This document shows positions 33,857 to 46,390 of a stretch of DNA of 64,000 nucleotides, piece after piece. The position numbers and the translations under genes were made by a program. Source of the DNA: Marsupella aquatica (Eukaryota; Marchantiophyta); contig OZ316893.1 of the NCBI GenBank assembly GCA_973895155.1, positions 15,376,001 through 15,440,000 of the forward strand. The letters are read 5' to 3'. Position 1 is the stretch's first letter; every line of letters starts with the position of its first letter. A model generated the notes under the pieces. It did not search any database and was not told where the DNA came from. It saw only the letters and a program-made list of their open reading frames with translations.

Positions 33857-33972
33857 GGAGAGTATGCATATATAACTGAAATTGAATTGCAAGTGGAAAA
33901 CCAGGAATTGTGCTAAGATGAATATCTGAAAATGACACTCCAGGTTTGAATGTACTCACCTCTATATAGTCC

Positions 33973-34590
33973 TAAGTGAGTGCTTAGTGCTTAATTAGCA
34001 TAACTTAATTATTTCCAGCTTGGAGAGGGAGTGGGCTACCCGAACCCTAAAAACCCAAGGCCAAAGAATATCAACTGGCTTCAGTAATCTTGTACTAAGT
34101 GAGGGCCCCGTGAGTGCTTAGTGCTTAATTAAACATAACTTATTTCTTTCTAGCTTGGAGAGGGAGTGAGCATGACCCAACCCAAACACTAAAACCGGTA
34201 GGCCAAAGAAATCAACCAGTTTCAGTATTCTTGTACTAAGTGAGTGCCCTGGTGAGTGCGTAGTGCTTAATTAAGCATAACTTATTTCTTTCTAGCTTGG
34301 AGGGGGAGTGCCCTCGTGATCCAACCCGAACCCTTAAAACCCAAGGCCAAAGAGTATCAACCGGCTTCAGTAATCTTGTAATAAGTGAGCATAACCTATT
34401 TCTTTCTAGCTTGGAGGGGGAGTGAGCATGACCCAACCCAAACTCTAAAAACCTAAGGCCAAAGAAATCAACCCGTTTCAGTAATCTTTTAGTAAGTGAG
34501 TGCCCCCGTGAGTGCTTAGTGCATAATTAAGCCTAACTGAGGTTGAGTGGACATGACCCAAACGAGCCCTAAAACCGAAGGCCAAAGAGG
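33973..34590. repeat. Tandem array, about five units of 100-145 bp
   Basis: Each unit contains AAGTGAGTGC, GTGCTTAGTGCTTAATTA, CTTATTTCTTTCTAGCTTGG, a CCCAACCC(A/G)AAC(C)CTAAAA block, AAGGCCAAAGA and TTTCAGTAATCTTGTACT. Units vary by small deletions; the fourth is short. This is a minisatellite-like array with moderate divergence between copies. Confidence 0.85.
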
Positions 34591-36674
34591 AGTGGAGAGA
34601 AACGTCCATCTCATCGGGAAGGACAGTTTAGGGTGCACGGACGGACGGACGTTTCATGCTGTTTTGCGTCCATCCTGTGTCCGCCGGATCTTGACGCCAT
34701 TCGATCGATCAGTCGAGAACTTTTTGGAGGAGGGCAAGTGAACGACGAACGATTTGGTCCCGAGGAGAGGACGACCAATTGTTCTCGCCTTCATCAACTG
34801 CAGGGCTTCATTATCACCATCCGCTATCACGACTAGCGCATCGACACGATATGGAAAGCATGGCACCGAGATTTCATTGTTTTCAGGTGAGGCGCCAAGC
34901 TTTTAACTTCCACAGGTCCAACTATCAACCACTTCACCTCGCAACCTCATGTCTTCTATGACTTATTCAAAGAATTTGACGTATCATTTTATCTATATCT
35001 TTATGAATATATCCATGGGAGGAAGACAAAACTTAAGGCAATCAATGCGTTCCCTTATCGGGATTACTCTGGACATCCAAGTCTGTACTTGTCTGGAGAC
35101 ATCCGCAGACTAGACCAGGCCAGACCAGACCAATGGAGTCTTCCTTCAATTTCAGAGAATGTCTGTGAAGGTTCATGTCACCACCAATAAGTTGTTTACA
35201 AAAGTCTCTGTCCATCCCACACATTTAGTGTAAGATACAGTCCCACTTCAAACATTCTGCGAGTAATATAGGTCCTCGGGATCGCACTTGAAACAAGTGC
35301 AGTATCTGATTCTCACAATATAGGTCTTCTTCACATATCACAAGCACTTTGAATTTATCTTAATTGTGCTTTCTGTCATAAAGCTGAACGGGTATTTCAT
35401 TCCTCCAAACAACGAACCCCCTCAATAGATTTGAATGACCATGATTCGCATCGCTGAATTTGGCGATTCTTCTTTTCGTGATTAGTCTTTGGCAATCACG
35501 AGTGATGTAGTAACTCCCAGAAGAAGCCTCTCTGTTTCTGTTTCTGTTTCTGTTTCTGTTTGTGTCTGTTTCTTTGTTTGTGTTGGTGGGCCGTCCTAAA
35601 ATGTACCCCTGAGGGAAATGTTCAGACTACCGTGGCTCCAATTCTTCAGTAGGGACTTATCAATCGAACAGCCAATCAGTAACCATTAGGGATTTCGTTT
35701 TCGGATCATTCATTTTGACTGCGTTTGCCGAGAGCCTAACTCTTGGCTCCGCGTTACTATTCCTTACGTGTGTGACCCTGGTTCAACTCTTATGGCAACG
35801 CCACTTGATATGTCACACTCTACCCTCCCACTACTTGTACTCCTCACTACTTGCTTGAAATTGCGTTCTTCTCCTTTCAGTGGTTGAAAATGTTTTTAGA
35901 CTTTTTAGAGTCGAGAAAACAGATAGACCTCTAAAGATTACAGTTTGTGAGAATCCCGAAGGCTCGTTCAGTTAAGAATACAAACTTCACAGCTCTCCGG
36001 TTTGGAGATATGAAGTGACCATCTAACATTATCACGAGTCTTATCTTGAGGGTGTCTTCATGCTTGACCAACAGTCTGCTTTTTCCAATAAGTACATTAT
36101 TGCAGTTCTATAACAAAGGTTGTAGGATCTGGAAATTTTGTCTTTTAACTGGTACAAAAGACTTCTTGCTTATTGATCCTCGTCTCGACTCTCTGCATCC
36201 TATGTTCATAGTTCTATTATTAATAGTGCACTCAATTCCGTGCCACTTACTAGTTATTCCTAGCTAAAAGAGATCTTTTGAGGACAGAACTGCAAACTCA
36301 ACTCGGAAAGCCTCATAAAAAGTGACTTTCATCGAAACCTCAGGGACATTGAGTAATGAAAAGGTCAGCCCTATGCCATTTAATACAATTCCTTCTCTGA
36401 AATAGAAACAAAACATAATTTTAAATTGTAGTATTTCTGTATCTTGGCAAGTATAAATACGTAACAGATAACGACGATGTTATTCAACAATGTCAAGCTA
36501 ACTTCGTTGTTATTGTTTTGCTGCTGCTACTTTTGACAACGATGGATGCTTTCAATAGAACGGGCATTCCAGAATAACTAATCCGCTATACTCGCTGCTC
36601 AGAGCATTTATTAAAGATGTACCCCCTCTATAACCAGAGAGGCTACCTGTTTACTCCAAAAAGATTACAGGGAA
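34591..36674. other. Intergenic / upstream of the B3 gene, no gene recognised
   Basis: Short ORFs only. A (TTTCTG)n microsatellite lies at 35,529-35,580. The last part before 36,675 probably includes the B3 gene promoter and 5' UTR. Confidence 0.4.
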
Positions 36675-37842
36675 ATGTCTGCAACAAAACCAGCTCTGTT
36701 AAGAGCTTTTGCTGAATCATTTGCATCTCCTTACCACAATGCGAATCAAAAGTCTATTCCTGGCGAAAAGAACGTGCTCAAATCAACAAGAAGACTTGGA
36801 AGGAAAGTCGATCAAATGAAAGTAAAGCCTAGCCCCAAGAAAGTAAAGGCGTCGTTTGCCTCGTCTTTTCGATATATTGTGCAGCCCATTTTTCCGAAAA
36901 ATCCTCTGTGCTTGTATCTGAATGCCAAGTTTTGCAAAGAAAACAGGCTCGAGAATAACACCCTCGTGGATCTCACCATCCACGGTGTGATTGAAAACCG
37001 TTGGGCTGTAGAGTTCGTGTACCGTGATCATTCAGACTTCAAAAGAAAAGCTATTATGCACAATGGGTTTCATGAATTTATCGAGGATAATGACTTGAAA
37101 GAAGGTGATCAATTGGTCTTTCATCTCATGCCATGTACTCTTGGGAATACTTCCCGCCCTTGGTTTCAGGTCTGTTCTACCATTCATGCACCTTCCTCCC
37201 CCAGGAGTTCAAAGAAAACAATCCTCTCTGCTTTAAGATAACTCGATTACTTTGTCTTAAATTCCTATTTGATTGGTTTCTGTACGAAGTGGAGCCACTA
37301 GAGCAGTTTTCAGATCTGTCAATCAGGGTTTCAGTTTGAAATGGATTAAATGTACTAAGGAAAATGGAACATGTATTGAAATTTTAGTTCCAAAGACACA
37401 ACCCGTAGGTGGTCCTCTGTCGTGTGAATATTTTTCATATCAAGTTGAACTCCGTGTCCACAGAGCGATTGACAGGGAACTCGCTCAATAAGAATAATCA
37501 GCCTAAAGAGACTAATACCCCCAAATGTTGTTTAGCTTTCTGTCTTGCATTGCGTGTGAATAACCTCCTAATCCTCTTTCTTCTGTGTAGGTGTTCATAA
37601 AAAGTCGAAATTTCTGTCCATCAAGCAATCACTCTGTAGACCAGGTTGGAGATGAAGTTTTCTTTCCCAAAGTTTGCAATGTTATGAACCACCAAGTCTT
37701 GCCATCTCCATCCCGCATAGTCATAAGATCGCCTGAAGGACCCATGACTCAAGAAACACGACCTCCTATTCAGAGATCTTACAAGCTAGTTTTCAACGGA
37801 AGAGTAGTAAGACACTTTTTTACCCTAGAGTACACTAATTGA
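36675..37842 (+). CDS. B3-domain DNA-binding protein, 2 exons, about 248 aa
   Basis: Exon 1 36675-37169 and exon 2 37591-37842, joined by GT at 37,170 and AG at 37,590, in phase 0. The first 60 residues are basic (RRLGRKVDQMKVK, SPKKVK), consistent with nuclear localisation. The B3 fold spans about residues 66-170: YIVQPIFPKNPLCLYLNAKF, NNTLVDLTIHG, WAVEFVYRD, HNGFHEFIEDNDLKEGDQLV, and the last strand WFQ-VFIKS is completed only after splicing, which supports the intron. This arrangement matches plant B3 transcription factors of the REM/RAV-like class, which bind DNA in the nucleus. Reading through the intron gives a 188-codon alternative that truncates the last strand. A further exon downstream of 37,842 is possible. 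Confidence 0.8.
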
Positions 37843-40089
37843 GAAGAGACAAAACTCAGGCTATCAATTAGAGCAATGTCATTTCATTTGTCTAGCAGAC
37901 TTCCATCAAGTAATATTTACAACCAAATCTACTGTATTTTCTTTCTAGACATTCATCAATGGTGTCCAAACATAGCTACTTGCCAACATATTAAATTTGT
38001 AGTCTACTTGAATGCAAGCCAAATTATCAGCTTTCATCTTCATACTGTTGATTGAAATGTTGATTCCGTTATCAATGGACATGAATGCTTTAGCATGACC
38101 CGCACAGAACCAGATGTAGTAGGCTGTCCATATATCTTCTCTGCTGTGGAGGGCATGACTCCCTATTGAACTTTGAATTAACAATATTGTGAATCGGCTG
38201 CACTTGGGAGAAAGTCAATGCTGAATGGATTCAAAACTTCTTTTCTGTACTGTAATCGTTATCCGCATGATCATGTCAAATTAGACGAGTGAGAATCAGT
38301 GCACTTTGGACCTTTTCTACTGCATAGGGATTACTGGATTTGAATACATTAGAAAATGCTTCGTAGGAACCCTTGAAATTTGACTGACTCAAGAGTCTAG
38401 GTTAGGAGATGGAAACTTACGGTCCTATTTCATGTGAGTGGACCGAGGCCCCAGATGACCACGATCTTTGGTAGAGAGTGGGACCATTTAAAACATAGAG
38501 AGTTACCCCCTCTGAGTCGGAAAAGTCTGGAGATGGCTCGCCAGTCAAGGATACATAATGGAAACTAAGGGCCCTATTGGATGTGAGTGGACCCAGGCCC
38601 CAGATATCCAGAGTCTTTGGAAGTGATTGGGGCCATTCAAAACATAGAGAGTTAGCCCTTCGGACCTGGAAAGTTTGGGGATGGCTGGATGAGGCATCTC
38701 CACAATGATTTGCTTCGGTGGTAACCCACAAGAGTTGCCCTGACATGGAATAGAAGCATCTCCACAATGCTTTGCTTGGGAGTAACACACAAGAGGGGCC
38801 CTGACATGGAATATAGCTGTTAACTTTAGAATTCAAAACCCTCAATATTCTGTAAGCCCCTCCCCCTCTCACTGGGCGTGGGAAAGGGTTGTTGGGTGTA
38901 TGAGTTGGGTCAAGTGCCATAAATCTCTCGCGGATGAAACGTTTTGGGCCAGAAAATAAAACCCTGTGAGTCAATGGGATGAAACCCGCTGCAAGGTCTA
39001 ACTTCCCATTCATCTCAGAAGAATTTCATTGATTCATCTCATTCAAAAATTATTTGGAGAAGACTCAAGACAGCGTCTTTGTAGATAAGTTTCCACTGTA
39101 CATACGTAATTGGTCAACTTTCCATGTCTCCATTAACTTTGATGAGGCCGTCTGCAACGTCTTCCAAACCAATTCAGACGGATTCCAATTATTAGCCTCA
39201 TTCAATACTTATTTGGAGAAGACTCATGAGACAAGACATCCCCTTTGTAGATAAGTTTCTACTATACATCGGTAATTGGTTAACTTTCCATGTTTCCACT
39301 AGGGCTACTCAAAGCTGGCCTTAATAAGATAAGGCCCTCCTCTAACTCAAGTATTAAGGGAACTCCTGGAAAAGTAATGGGAGACAATCTTGGGCTACTG
39401 TAAAGAAAGCCCCCGGGCTGGAGACTTAACCTATAACTTTCCCAAAATTTAGGCAGGAATCTGGGACTCAGGAACTCTAGAAAGCCACGCAACTTAAGGC
39501 ATGTGCGCTTTGCACCTGACGTGGTCATGGCTGGTCAATGCTACCTCTCCACATTTTTTTAATTCACTAACTAGGTCCCACAAGCAGAGTTACGGGATGG
39601 ACAATAAATCTGTAACTTTCAGTAATGACCCAGCTTTGAGCTTTGAGAGGCCCTATCAAAGTTTGATGAGGCCCCTTGCAAGGTCTTCCCATCCATTTCA
39701 GATGGAATTCATTTATTAATCAATCTCATTGAATACTTATTCTGAGGAGACTCAAGACATTTGTGGTTTAGATAAGTTTCCAGTTTACACCCATGATTTG
39801 TTCCCAAATTTGTTAACTGTCTGTGTCTCCATTAAACTTAATGTTCAGCCATAATTGCACTCCAAACATTGTCTCATAATTGGCTGGATGGAGAGGAGAG
39901 TCAAGAGAAGGCAAGAGCAGGGTGGCCTGTGTGATTCACAAATCATTGATGCATGCAAGATTTTAGGCACACAAAATGACTGGCATAGTAGAAGGTGGAC
40001 TGCAAAAATTCTTGGACCGGAGCAAGGTTCACTGATTTCCCCCAAAAAAAGCATTGAATTGGTAGTTTGGAGAATCCCTTTTTATCTTG

Positions 40090-40125
<36 letters not shown>

Positions 40126-40562
40126 AATTCACGATTGAAGTCTACCGTTCATATTCTACTGTTTAGAGGCCATAGGTAGTAATTTCTCTGGTAACAAGTG
40201 AAATCTTGATGTTTAGACCGAGGTTAATTTGGACTCTGCTTGTGACTAAGGATGGGCATGGGGAGGGTTGGTAAAGAGAGCTCTTCCTGTCCACAAGCAC
40301 GGGTATTTCAACTAGTGCAACCAAATTTATAACAATACTTTTGTTGTACTTATATTCAGGACCATGACTTTATGGCTCAAAACTTGTGTAAGCTGGGCTT
40401 GGCACAAGTGCATTTGAGTGATGAACTAAAAGCATGAAATTATATGAATGATGGCTTCTAGCACCAGCATTATTAATATGTAGGCTTTAAAGGTGCACAT
40501 TTTCCACATGATGGTTGTTATTCTTAAACTTTTATGGAAGACTAGCTCAATACCTGTGCGTT
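37843..40562. other. Intergenic with duplicated segments; no credible gene
   Basis: Bases 38,421-38,567 recur at 38,568-38,700 (GTGAGTGGACC(G/C)AGGCCCCAG), and a roughly 63-bp unit (GCATCTCCACAATG) is tandem at 38,690-38,815. A block with TATTTGGAGAAGACTCA, GATAAGTTTCCACT and CATGTCTCCATTAA occurs at 39,050, 39,210 and about 39,737. The ATG-initiated 198-codon minus frame at 39,013-38,417 is built from these repeats. A (CTAT)n microsatellite occupies 40,090-40,124. Confidence 0.5.
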
Positions 40563-41155
40563 GCACAAAAGATGTTGTGGCAGCCAAGATGTCGTTGAGA
40601 ACAAGTGGGAGAACAAAAGAGGTCGTGTCGGCCAAGAGGATGTTGAGAAGAAAGATGTTGTGTCGGCCAAGAGGTCGTTGAGAAGAAAGATGTAGTGTCG
40701 CCCAAGATGTTGTTGAGAACAAAAGATGTCGTGTTCGCCAAGATGCCGGTGATAACAAAAGATGTCGTGTTGGTCAAGAGGTCATTGAGAAGGAAGATGT
40801 CGGGTCGGCCAAGAGGTTGTTGAGAAGGAAGATTGTGTCGGCCAAGATGCTGGTGATAACAAACAATGTAGTGTCGGCCAAGTTGTTGAGAACAAAAGAT
40901 GTCGTGAAGAAAACACCTGTGTTGCACAATAGATGTCATGAAGAAAAATATGTTGTTAAGAAAAAAATATGTCATGTCGCCCAAGATGTTATTAAGAAAA
41001 AAGATGTCGTGTCATCTAAGATGTCATTAAGAAAAACAGATGTTTTGTCGCCCAAGTTGTTGTAATTTAAGAAAAAAGATGTTGTGTCACCCAAGATGCC
41101 GTTAAGAAAAAAAGATGTGGTGTCGCCTAAGATGTTCTTAAGAAAAAACTGTCGC
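40563..41155. repeat. Minisatellite, about 15 units of 36-40 bp
   Basis: Units follow AAGATGTCGTGTCGGCCAAG then ATGTTGTTGAGAACAA with substitutions and small indels, growing AT-richer to the right (GTTAAGAAAAAAGATGTCGT). Both strands are open over long stretches because the unit lacks stops, so the ORFs here are by-products. The array ends about 140 bp before the first CTCGGG MITE. Confidence 0.9.
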
Positions 41156-41295
41156 ACAAAAAGGGCGCAGAAAATGAGTAACAACAACCACAAACTATCA
41201 CCATTTAAAAATGATTTTTGTATTTTTCATTTTATAATTCCTTGTAAACCTTCTAAAATGTGAAGAAACTTTAGTTATTGCCCTCAATGTGTTGC

Positions 41296-41577
41296 CTCGG
41301 GGGGTTAACTAAGTGTATATTTTGGGGTACCACGTGTGATCCTAGCCTAATATAAATAGACCTATTTTATAAAGAAAATATTCCAAGAATATTCTCCATT
41401 TTCAATATTAATAACCTATTTTATAAAAAGTATATATTAGAGAATATCCTATAAACATGAGTTTATAATACCTTCTTTTGTCTTCTACGCTTTTTAAAAT
41501 TTTAGTTAATTTCTATCAAAAATATCTATTTTGGATCGCACGTGATTCCTAAGATTTTTGATAATCAACCCCCCGAG
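41296..41577. mobile_element. hAT-like MITE, copy 1 (282 bp, 8-bp TSD)
   Basis: Starts CTCGGGGGGTTAACTAAGTG and ends AATCAACCCCCCGAG. TIRs are about 45 bp and imperfect, with ATCGCACGTG near the inner part of the right arm and CACGTGTGAT in the left. It is flanked by a perfect 8-bp duplication TGTGTTGC (41,288-41,295 and 41,578-41,585). AT-rich interior, no coding. An 8-bp TSD indicates mobilisation by a hAT-type transposase. Confidence 0.9.
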
Positions 41578-42945
41578 TGTGTTGCCATTTCATTCAAAAC
41601 CATATCCATTTTTTTTATTGTACTTGTTTTCTTGGAGCAAGTACCAAGTGAAGGGGTGAGTCCAGATTGAGTTCATTGTATGTTCATAGTATAGCACATG
41701 CAAATACACTAAACTGTAGATAAGTGACACTCTCACTATCTGATTGCACTAATTTGCTTTTCCATTCCTTGATAAGTGCACATCCCCTAAAATTTTCACT
41801 TAGTAATAAATGACATCTTCACAGGTGAGCACCCGTGTGACTCATTTACACAAAATGTGAATACTTGCCCTAATTAAATTTGATGTCCATAAGTCTAAAT
41901 TTCCTTTACTAAAAAAGGGTGTGCACTTATCAGTAAATGCAATCTCATTGGATTATGTGCTTACTGATAAGTGTACCATCTTTCTTAGTTTGAGTATAAA
42001 ATGCACTTATAAATTGTTTTGCACCTATTATAGTTATCATTTAGCCAAATGATTTTATATCTATTTGGCCTTAGAAAAGGTGAAAAAATGTAAATTTCTT
42101 GTAAAATGAGAAGAAAGAATAGGATGCCTTCTACTAAACCAAATTGGCTCTTGGACAGGACCAATTATACATTGGGGCAAGGGTAAATAGTATTGAGAGA
42201 GATCAGGGATTGTCCTGACAAATACATTATGTCAAGGGTATGTACTTGCAAGTACAATGGGAGGATAGAGGGGGGAATCCATTGGCCTACTATAGAGAAA
42301 GTATCGAGGGAAGAATAGAAAAGATTGTGTGTACTTGTTTTGCAGGGTTACCTTTTTGCAGGGTTTGGATAATTTGTTTCTTTTATACTAAGTTTCTTTA
42401 GATTTTTTCTGACACACAAACTGCAAATTCAAATGACTACCACTTCAAAAAAGTGCGCAACTCTTTATTATAGTTCTTGATGGCATGGCATAATTTAGTC
42501 TACCACCCTAGTTGCCGAAACATTTGGTTGCCAGTTTGTGATTTAAACCGCCACAGTCCACTAGGTTTGGGAAGGACAAAAAAGGGCATCATTTAACTTT
42601 CTTGAGAAGATTATCTACTTATCTTAGTGAGTAACCTGGTTGCACCAAGACCATAGCAGTTCAAGAGCATCAACACGGGTTTTGCAGTGCATGGCTGCTA
42701 TTTGAAAATCTTGGTTGATGTGGTGCCTGTCTGGTGTGGCAGTCACTATCTTGCATTTGCACCCTTGCCTTGTGAAAACACTCACTCAGAACATGCTGTC
42801 AATGACATCCCTGTTCATCCCCCTGTTCATCCCTCAAGTTGTCAAGAAAGGGAATAGGCACACTGGTTTGGTTGTGACAGCTGGCACATAGCATGTAGCT
42901 ATGAAGTTTGGCAGTACTGGGAATTCCTTTTAGCAGCCTGAAATC
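41578..42945. other. Intergenic, no gene seen
   Basis: AT-rich DNA with no credible ORF. A palindromic TGTACTTGCAAGTACA sits near 42,243 and a similar one near 19,617, suggesting a shared dispersed repeat. Confidence 0.4.
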
Positions 42946-43619
42946 TTGGCCATAGGGAGCTTGCCATCCTCATTCTGCTCCCAACCTAAAACCTATATAT
43001 GGATGGACCCCTCTGATACAAATACAACAGTAGACCATCCTGGATATTCACTAGTTTTGCTAGCTAGCACCGGGCCTGTTACAAGCTGCCGGTGCAGATA
43101 CTCTAAAGTCCCTCATAAGTCTCCCATACTGACTGCAATTGTGATATGGCCACATTTAAGTACTTATAGGAAAAGTAAAACCCAATTAAAATTGAGAGTC
43201 ACAAGTTGGACCAAAAACGGTCAAAGGCTATTAACCGCACAAATACCAAACACATTTAGTCAATAGGGAAAAGGAACTAACAATAAGTAACTATTGGTGC
43301 ATGGCAACAACAGTCCCACACCCAATGGAAATAAGCACCTAAACAACTACCGCAAGAGCAACTAGTGCAGAGAGGGCTGACTCAGTCCAGAAAATAGGAA
43401 GAGATCCATGAACATCTGAACAACTGTCAACCAGCAAAAATCCACGAGAGTATTAACCAATTGCAAAGCACAAGGGGAACTACAACTAAAATCCAGGGAC
43501 CACAACAAAAAAATGTGAATCCAAGAAAACCCCACTATCTGCATTCAAGGTGGGACACGAGGATGAAGCTCCACCAGGAAGATCCCATCACCAAAAGAGA
43601 AAAGACCGTCATCATGACC

Positions 43620-44590
43620 ATAATCTTTAACCATCCCCGTAACCATCTTTCCAACCATATCCTGTCAACTTCCACTCCCTTGCTGCACATGTGGAGATAC
43701 CCTGTTTTTCCAAGTAAGTTTCAGACAAAGGCAAATCTCCAACCAGATCTTGCTTTGATACCAAACTCCGAAATTCTAACCGTCCTGCTCCTTCTCCACG
43801 TACTGAGTACCTGTCTTCCAGATTTGCCTGCTTACAATACCTCGAACAGTACACCAGAGCTTCATAAGTATCCCACTGCCTCTGGTAAAGGGTGCCCCAA
43901 AATACATGCACAACATCATAATGAAAGGGCAGAAAACAATTTTTTTTAAGGCCGGCTGCATTAGGAGTGCACACCAGACCCAGATTTGTTGAGAAATAGG
44001 ACACTCCCACTGACAATGCAGAATATCTTCATGACAGATATATCACACCAAAGGCACCACCAGAATTCATCATTCCAAACAAATGGTATAATAGAACCAT
44101 CTTCATGATGACTTTTCTACCAATATAATGCTTTGTGGTATTCAGTTGATGAGTTAATTGCCAAAGGAAGTGGTTAATCTTTTCTTCTCTGTAAGGTTTC
44201 CAAACATTACCCCAGATAATGCAATCCAAGGGACAGAATGAACCTCTATTCTTCACTTGCTGATCCCCACCCTCTGCCCTTGACGTCATATCAATGTTAC
44301 AGAAGTTTGCAAATACTGGCCGTCGAGACACAATAGAAATCCTTCCCATCCAACCAATGAAAATGAGTGGACACACCTGTTTCAGAATTGTTAGATCCTT
44401 TAAGACCGATTCCTGACTTATGCGAAAGCCAATCCTTGCCCTTACCAGCCACCAAGCAATGTAGCCAATTGCCATCCACTTGCAACTGAATCAATAGATC
44501 TTCTGAAGGACACATTTTATTCCAAATTACAAAGGTTTCTACAAGGAGTTTGTTGAATCTCAACTGTCCTTCAAGTCACGATCAGAAATC
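43620..44590 (-). pseudogene. LINE (L1-type) C-terminal zf-RVT relic
   Basis: Minus-strand frames carry EEKINHFLWQLTHQLNTTKH and IGRKVI, then, in a shifted frame, CHEDILHCQWECPISQQIW. These follow the pattern of the zinc-binding zf-RVT domain at the end of plant L1-type reverse transcriptases (K-x-x-F-x-W, later E-x-x-x-H-x-x-x-x-C). Upstream frames (44,563-44,297: NWLHCLVAGKGKDWLS) may be more of the same ORF2. Frameshifts separate all pieces. The polymerase core is absent, consistent with a truncated, decayed insertion. Confidence 0.5.
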
Positions 44591-44744
44591 AGAATCTCAC
44601 ACAAGGTTACCTTTTTGAATCGACATAGTGGATAACAGTACCTGTTTTTCAATTTCCGTAACATCAACTGTAGCCATCCATGTTTTAGTGTGCTTCATTT
44701 TACTCTTTGTTGGTGATTTATTTCATTGAAACTGAAGTAGGAAG

Positions 44745-44889
44745 GACCACATTGTTCCCATGTATCACATTTTGGAGTTTTGGGCTTATAAGTTTATGAT
44801 TATGAGTCTTAACATAATTTTTAATTTTTCACGTGCAAGGCACCTACAAAAGGAGGAGACGTGACAAAAACATAAGCCCTAATAATTTA
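44745..44889. mobile_element. Partial second copy of the TGTTCCCATG MITE-like element
   Basis: Begins with GACCACATTGTTCCCATG and shares ATTATGAGTCTTAACAT, AAGGAGGAGACGTGAC and AAAAACATAAGCCCT with the element at 17,839. A hAT-like MITE (44,890-45,175) is inserted in it or at its edge. The part to the right of that MITE is too diverged to follow. Confidence 0.55.
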
Positions 44890-45175
44890 CTCGGGGGGTT
44901 CACTTAGTGTATATTTTGGGGTACCACGTGCGATCCTAGCCTAATATAAGCACACCTATTTTATAATGGGAATATTCAAAAAAAATTCTTTATTTTCAAT
45001 ATTAAAGACCTATTTTACTTTATAAAAAATATATATTAGAAAATATTCTACAAATATGGGTTTATCATACCTTATTTTGCTTCCTACGTTTTTAAAAAAT
45101 TTAGCTAATTTCTATGGAAAATACCTATTTTGGATCGCACGTGGTTCCTAAGATTTTTGATAGTCAACCCCCAAG
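44890..45175. mobile_element. hAT-like MITE, copy 2 (286 bp, 8-bp TSD)
   Basis: Same family as 41,296: starts CTCGGGGGGTTCACTTAGTG and ends TAGTCAACCCCCAAG (last CGAG is CAAG). It is flanked by a perfect 8-bp duplication ATAATTTA (44,882-44,889 and 45,176-45,183). Confidence 0.9.
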
Positions 45176-45183
45176 ATAATTTA

Positions 45184-46390
45184 TATTAACGTTATGGTAG
45201 TTTGGGTGTTTTTTAGTGTTTTGGGGCTTTAGCCTGATGACACGTTAGCATATTTGACCTTGATTATTTTCCATTACACTATATCATATTTTCATATGGT
45301 TGACATATGGTCTCCATTACATGAAACAACAGGGCTATTCAGCTCTTCCCATGGGGACCGAGGTATCCAACTCATCCACTCACCTGGCCCAAATCCATGG
45401 CCGCGTCAAGATGTCACTTGCCTATCCAACGATTAATGCGTGCCAACTGTACTTTTCCTTGCTTAAACCGTTGGTATCGTATTACGGGGTCGTGGAGGGA
45501 CGCTATTTGGAGGATTTCCACACCTAAGGATGAGTATGTTTGATTCCGCTCCCGGAAGTGTACTTTTTGATCAAGTCTACCGACTGGTCTCTCCGTTTTT
45601 GATCAAGTCCAAGGGACTGGTCCTACCATCTACAACTCATGCCCACCGGGTGAGTGCTGTCACCACCCCCCTCCTCTCTTGGGCAAGCATACCAACATTT
45701 ACAATAAGATTTGAACACTAATGACAAGGGCAAATGTTTCCACAACGACACCGACCACACGCACTAGGGGAGGAAAACAAACAACACAAGCAACAACAAG
45801 TGACACACAAAATATTGGAACCTCAAGCCAAATCCATATCTCTTGGTGTTTCTCATAACACATGCAAGGGCAACCCGGCCTCCTGCCGTCTGCCCAACTC
45901 CTGCCTCCCGGGGACAAGTGCTACGTTCTCCACCTCACTACTCTGTCTTGAACTTCTCCTAATCGGTGCGCTCCTCACAAAAGCTACTCCAAAGCATCCA
46001 AGTACTACGTTGAGTTCCCCCCCACTACTCTGGGGCTCTCCCCCTAAATACCAAAAAACACACCAAAGCACCCCTCACGGGGCCACAACGATGGCGGCTT
46101 ACCCTAGCGGCGCCGCTAAACCCTTCACTAAGAAACCCCTAAACTAAAACCATGCGGCACACACATGCGTCTAAAACCCTAAACCCTAAACTAACAATGG
46201 GGCCGACGGTGCCTTCGACGGTGCCCCAACGTTACTCCGTGAACCGTGAAATTGCAAGGAACCCCACAATGGCCGAAGCTAGGCGCCTCTCCACTTGCAC
46301 TTCTGAGTTCACCCCTGGATAGCTCTCCTCCTCCTGATCACGAATCACTCAACCGCTCACTAAACGGACATTGGACGACCAAGTTATGAC
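45184..46390. other. Intergenic, no recognised gene
   Basis: Both strands have moderate-length frames (for example 45,734-46,147) without family resemblance. Short telomere-like CCCTAAACCCTAAA text occurs near 46,170, too short to be a telomere remnant. Confidence 0.4.

Noticed and set aside
37170-37241. Unspliced 188-aa version of the B3 protein as the main product
   Set aside because: It loses the last B3 strand, which is restored by the GT/AG intron.
38417-39013. 198-codon ORF with ATG on the minus strand
   Set aside because: Built from locally duplicated DNA, with no domain; the duplicated blocks read in different frames, which argues against coding.
40547-40984. 145-codon repetitive ORF on the minus strand (and smaller ones on both strands)
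   Set aside because: It is a by-product of the 36-40 bp minisatellite, whose unit lacks stop codons; there is no unique sequence or domain.
46160-46195. Telomere-like CCCTAAA repeats
   Set aside because: Only about two units, far too short for an interstitial telomere.
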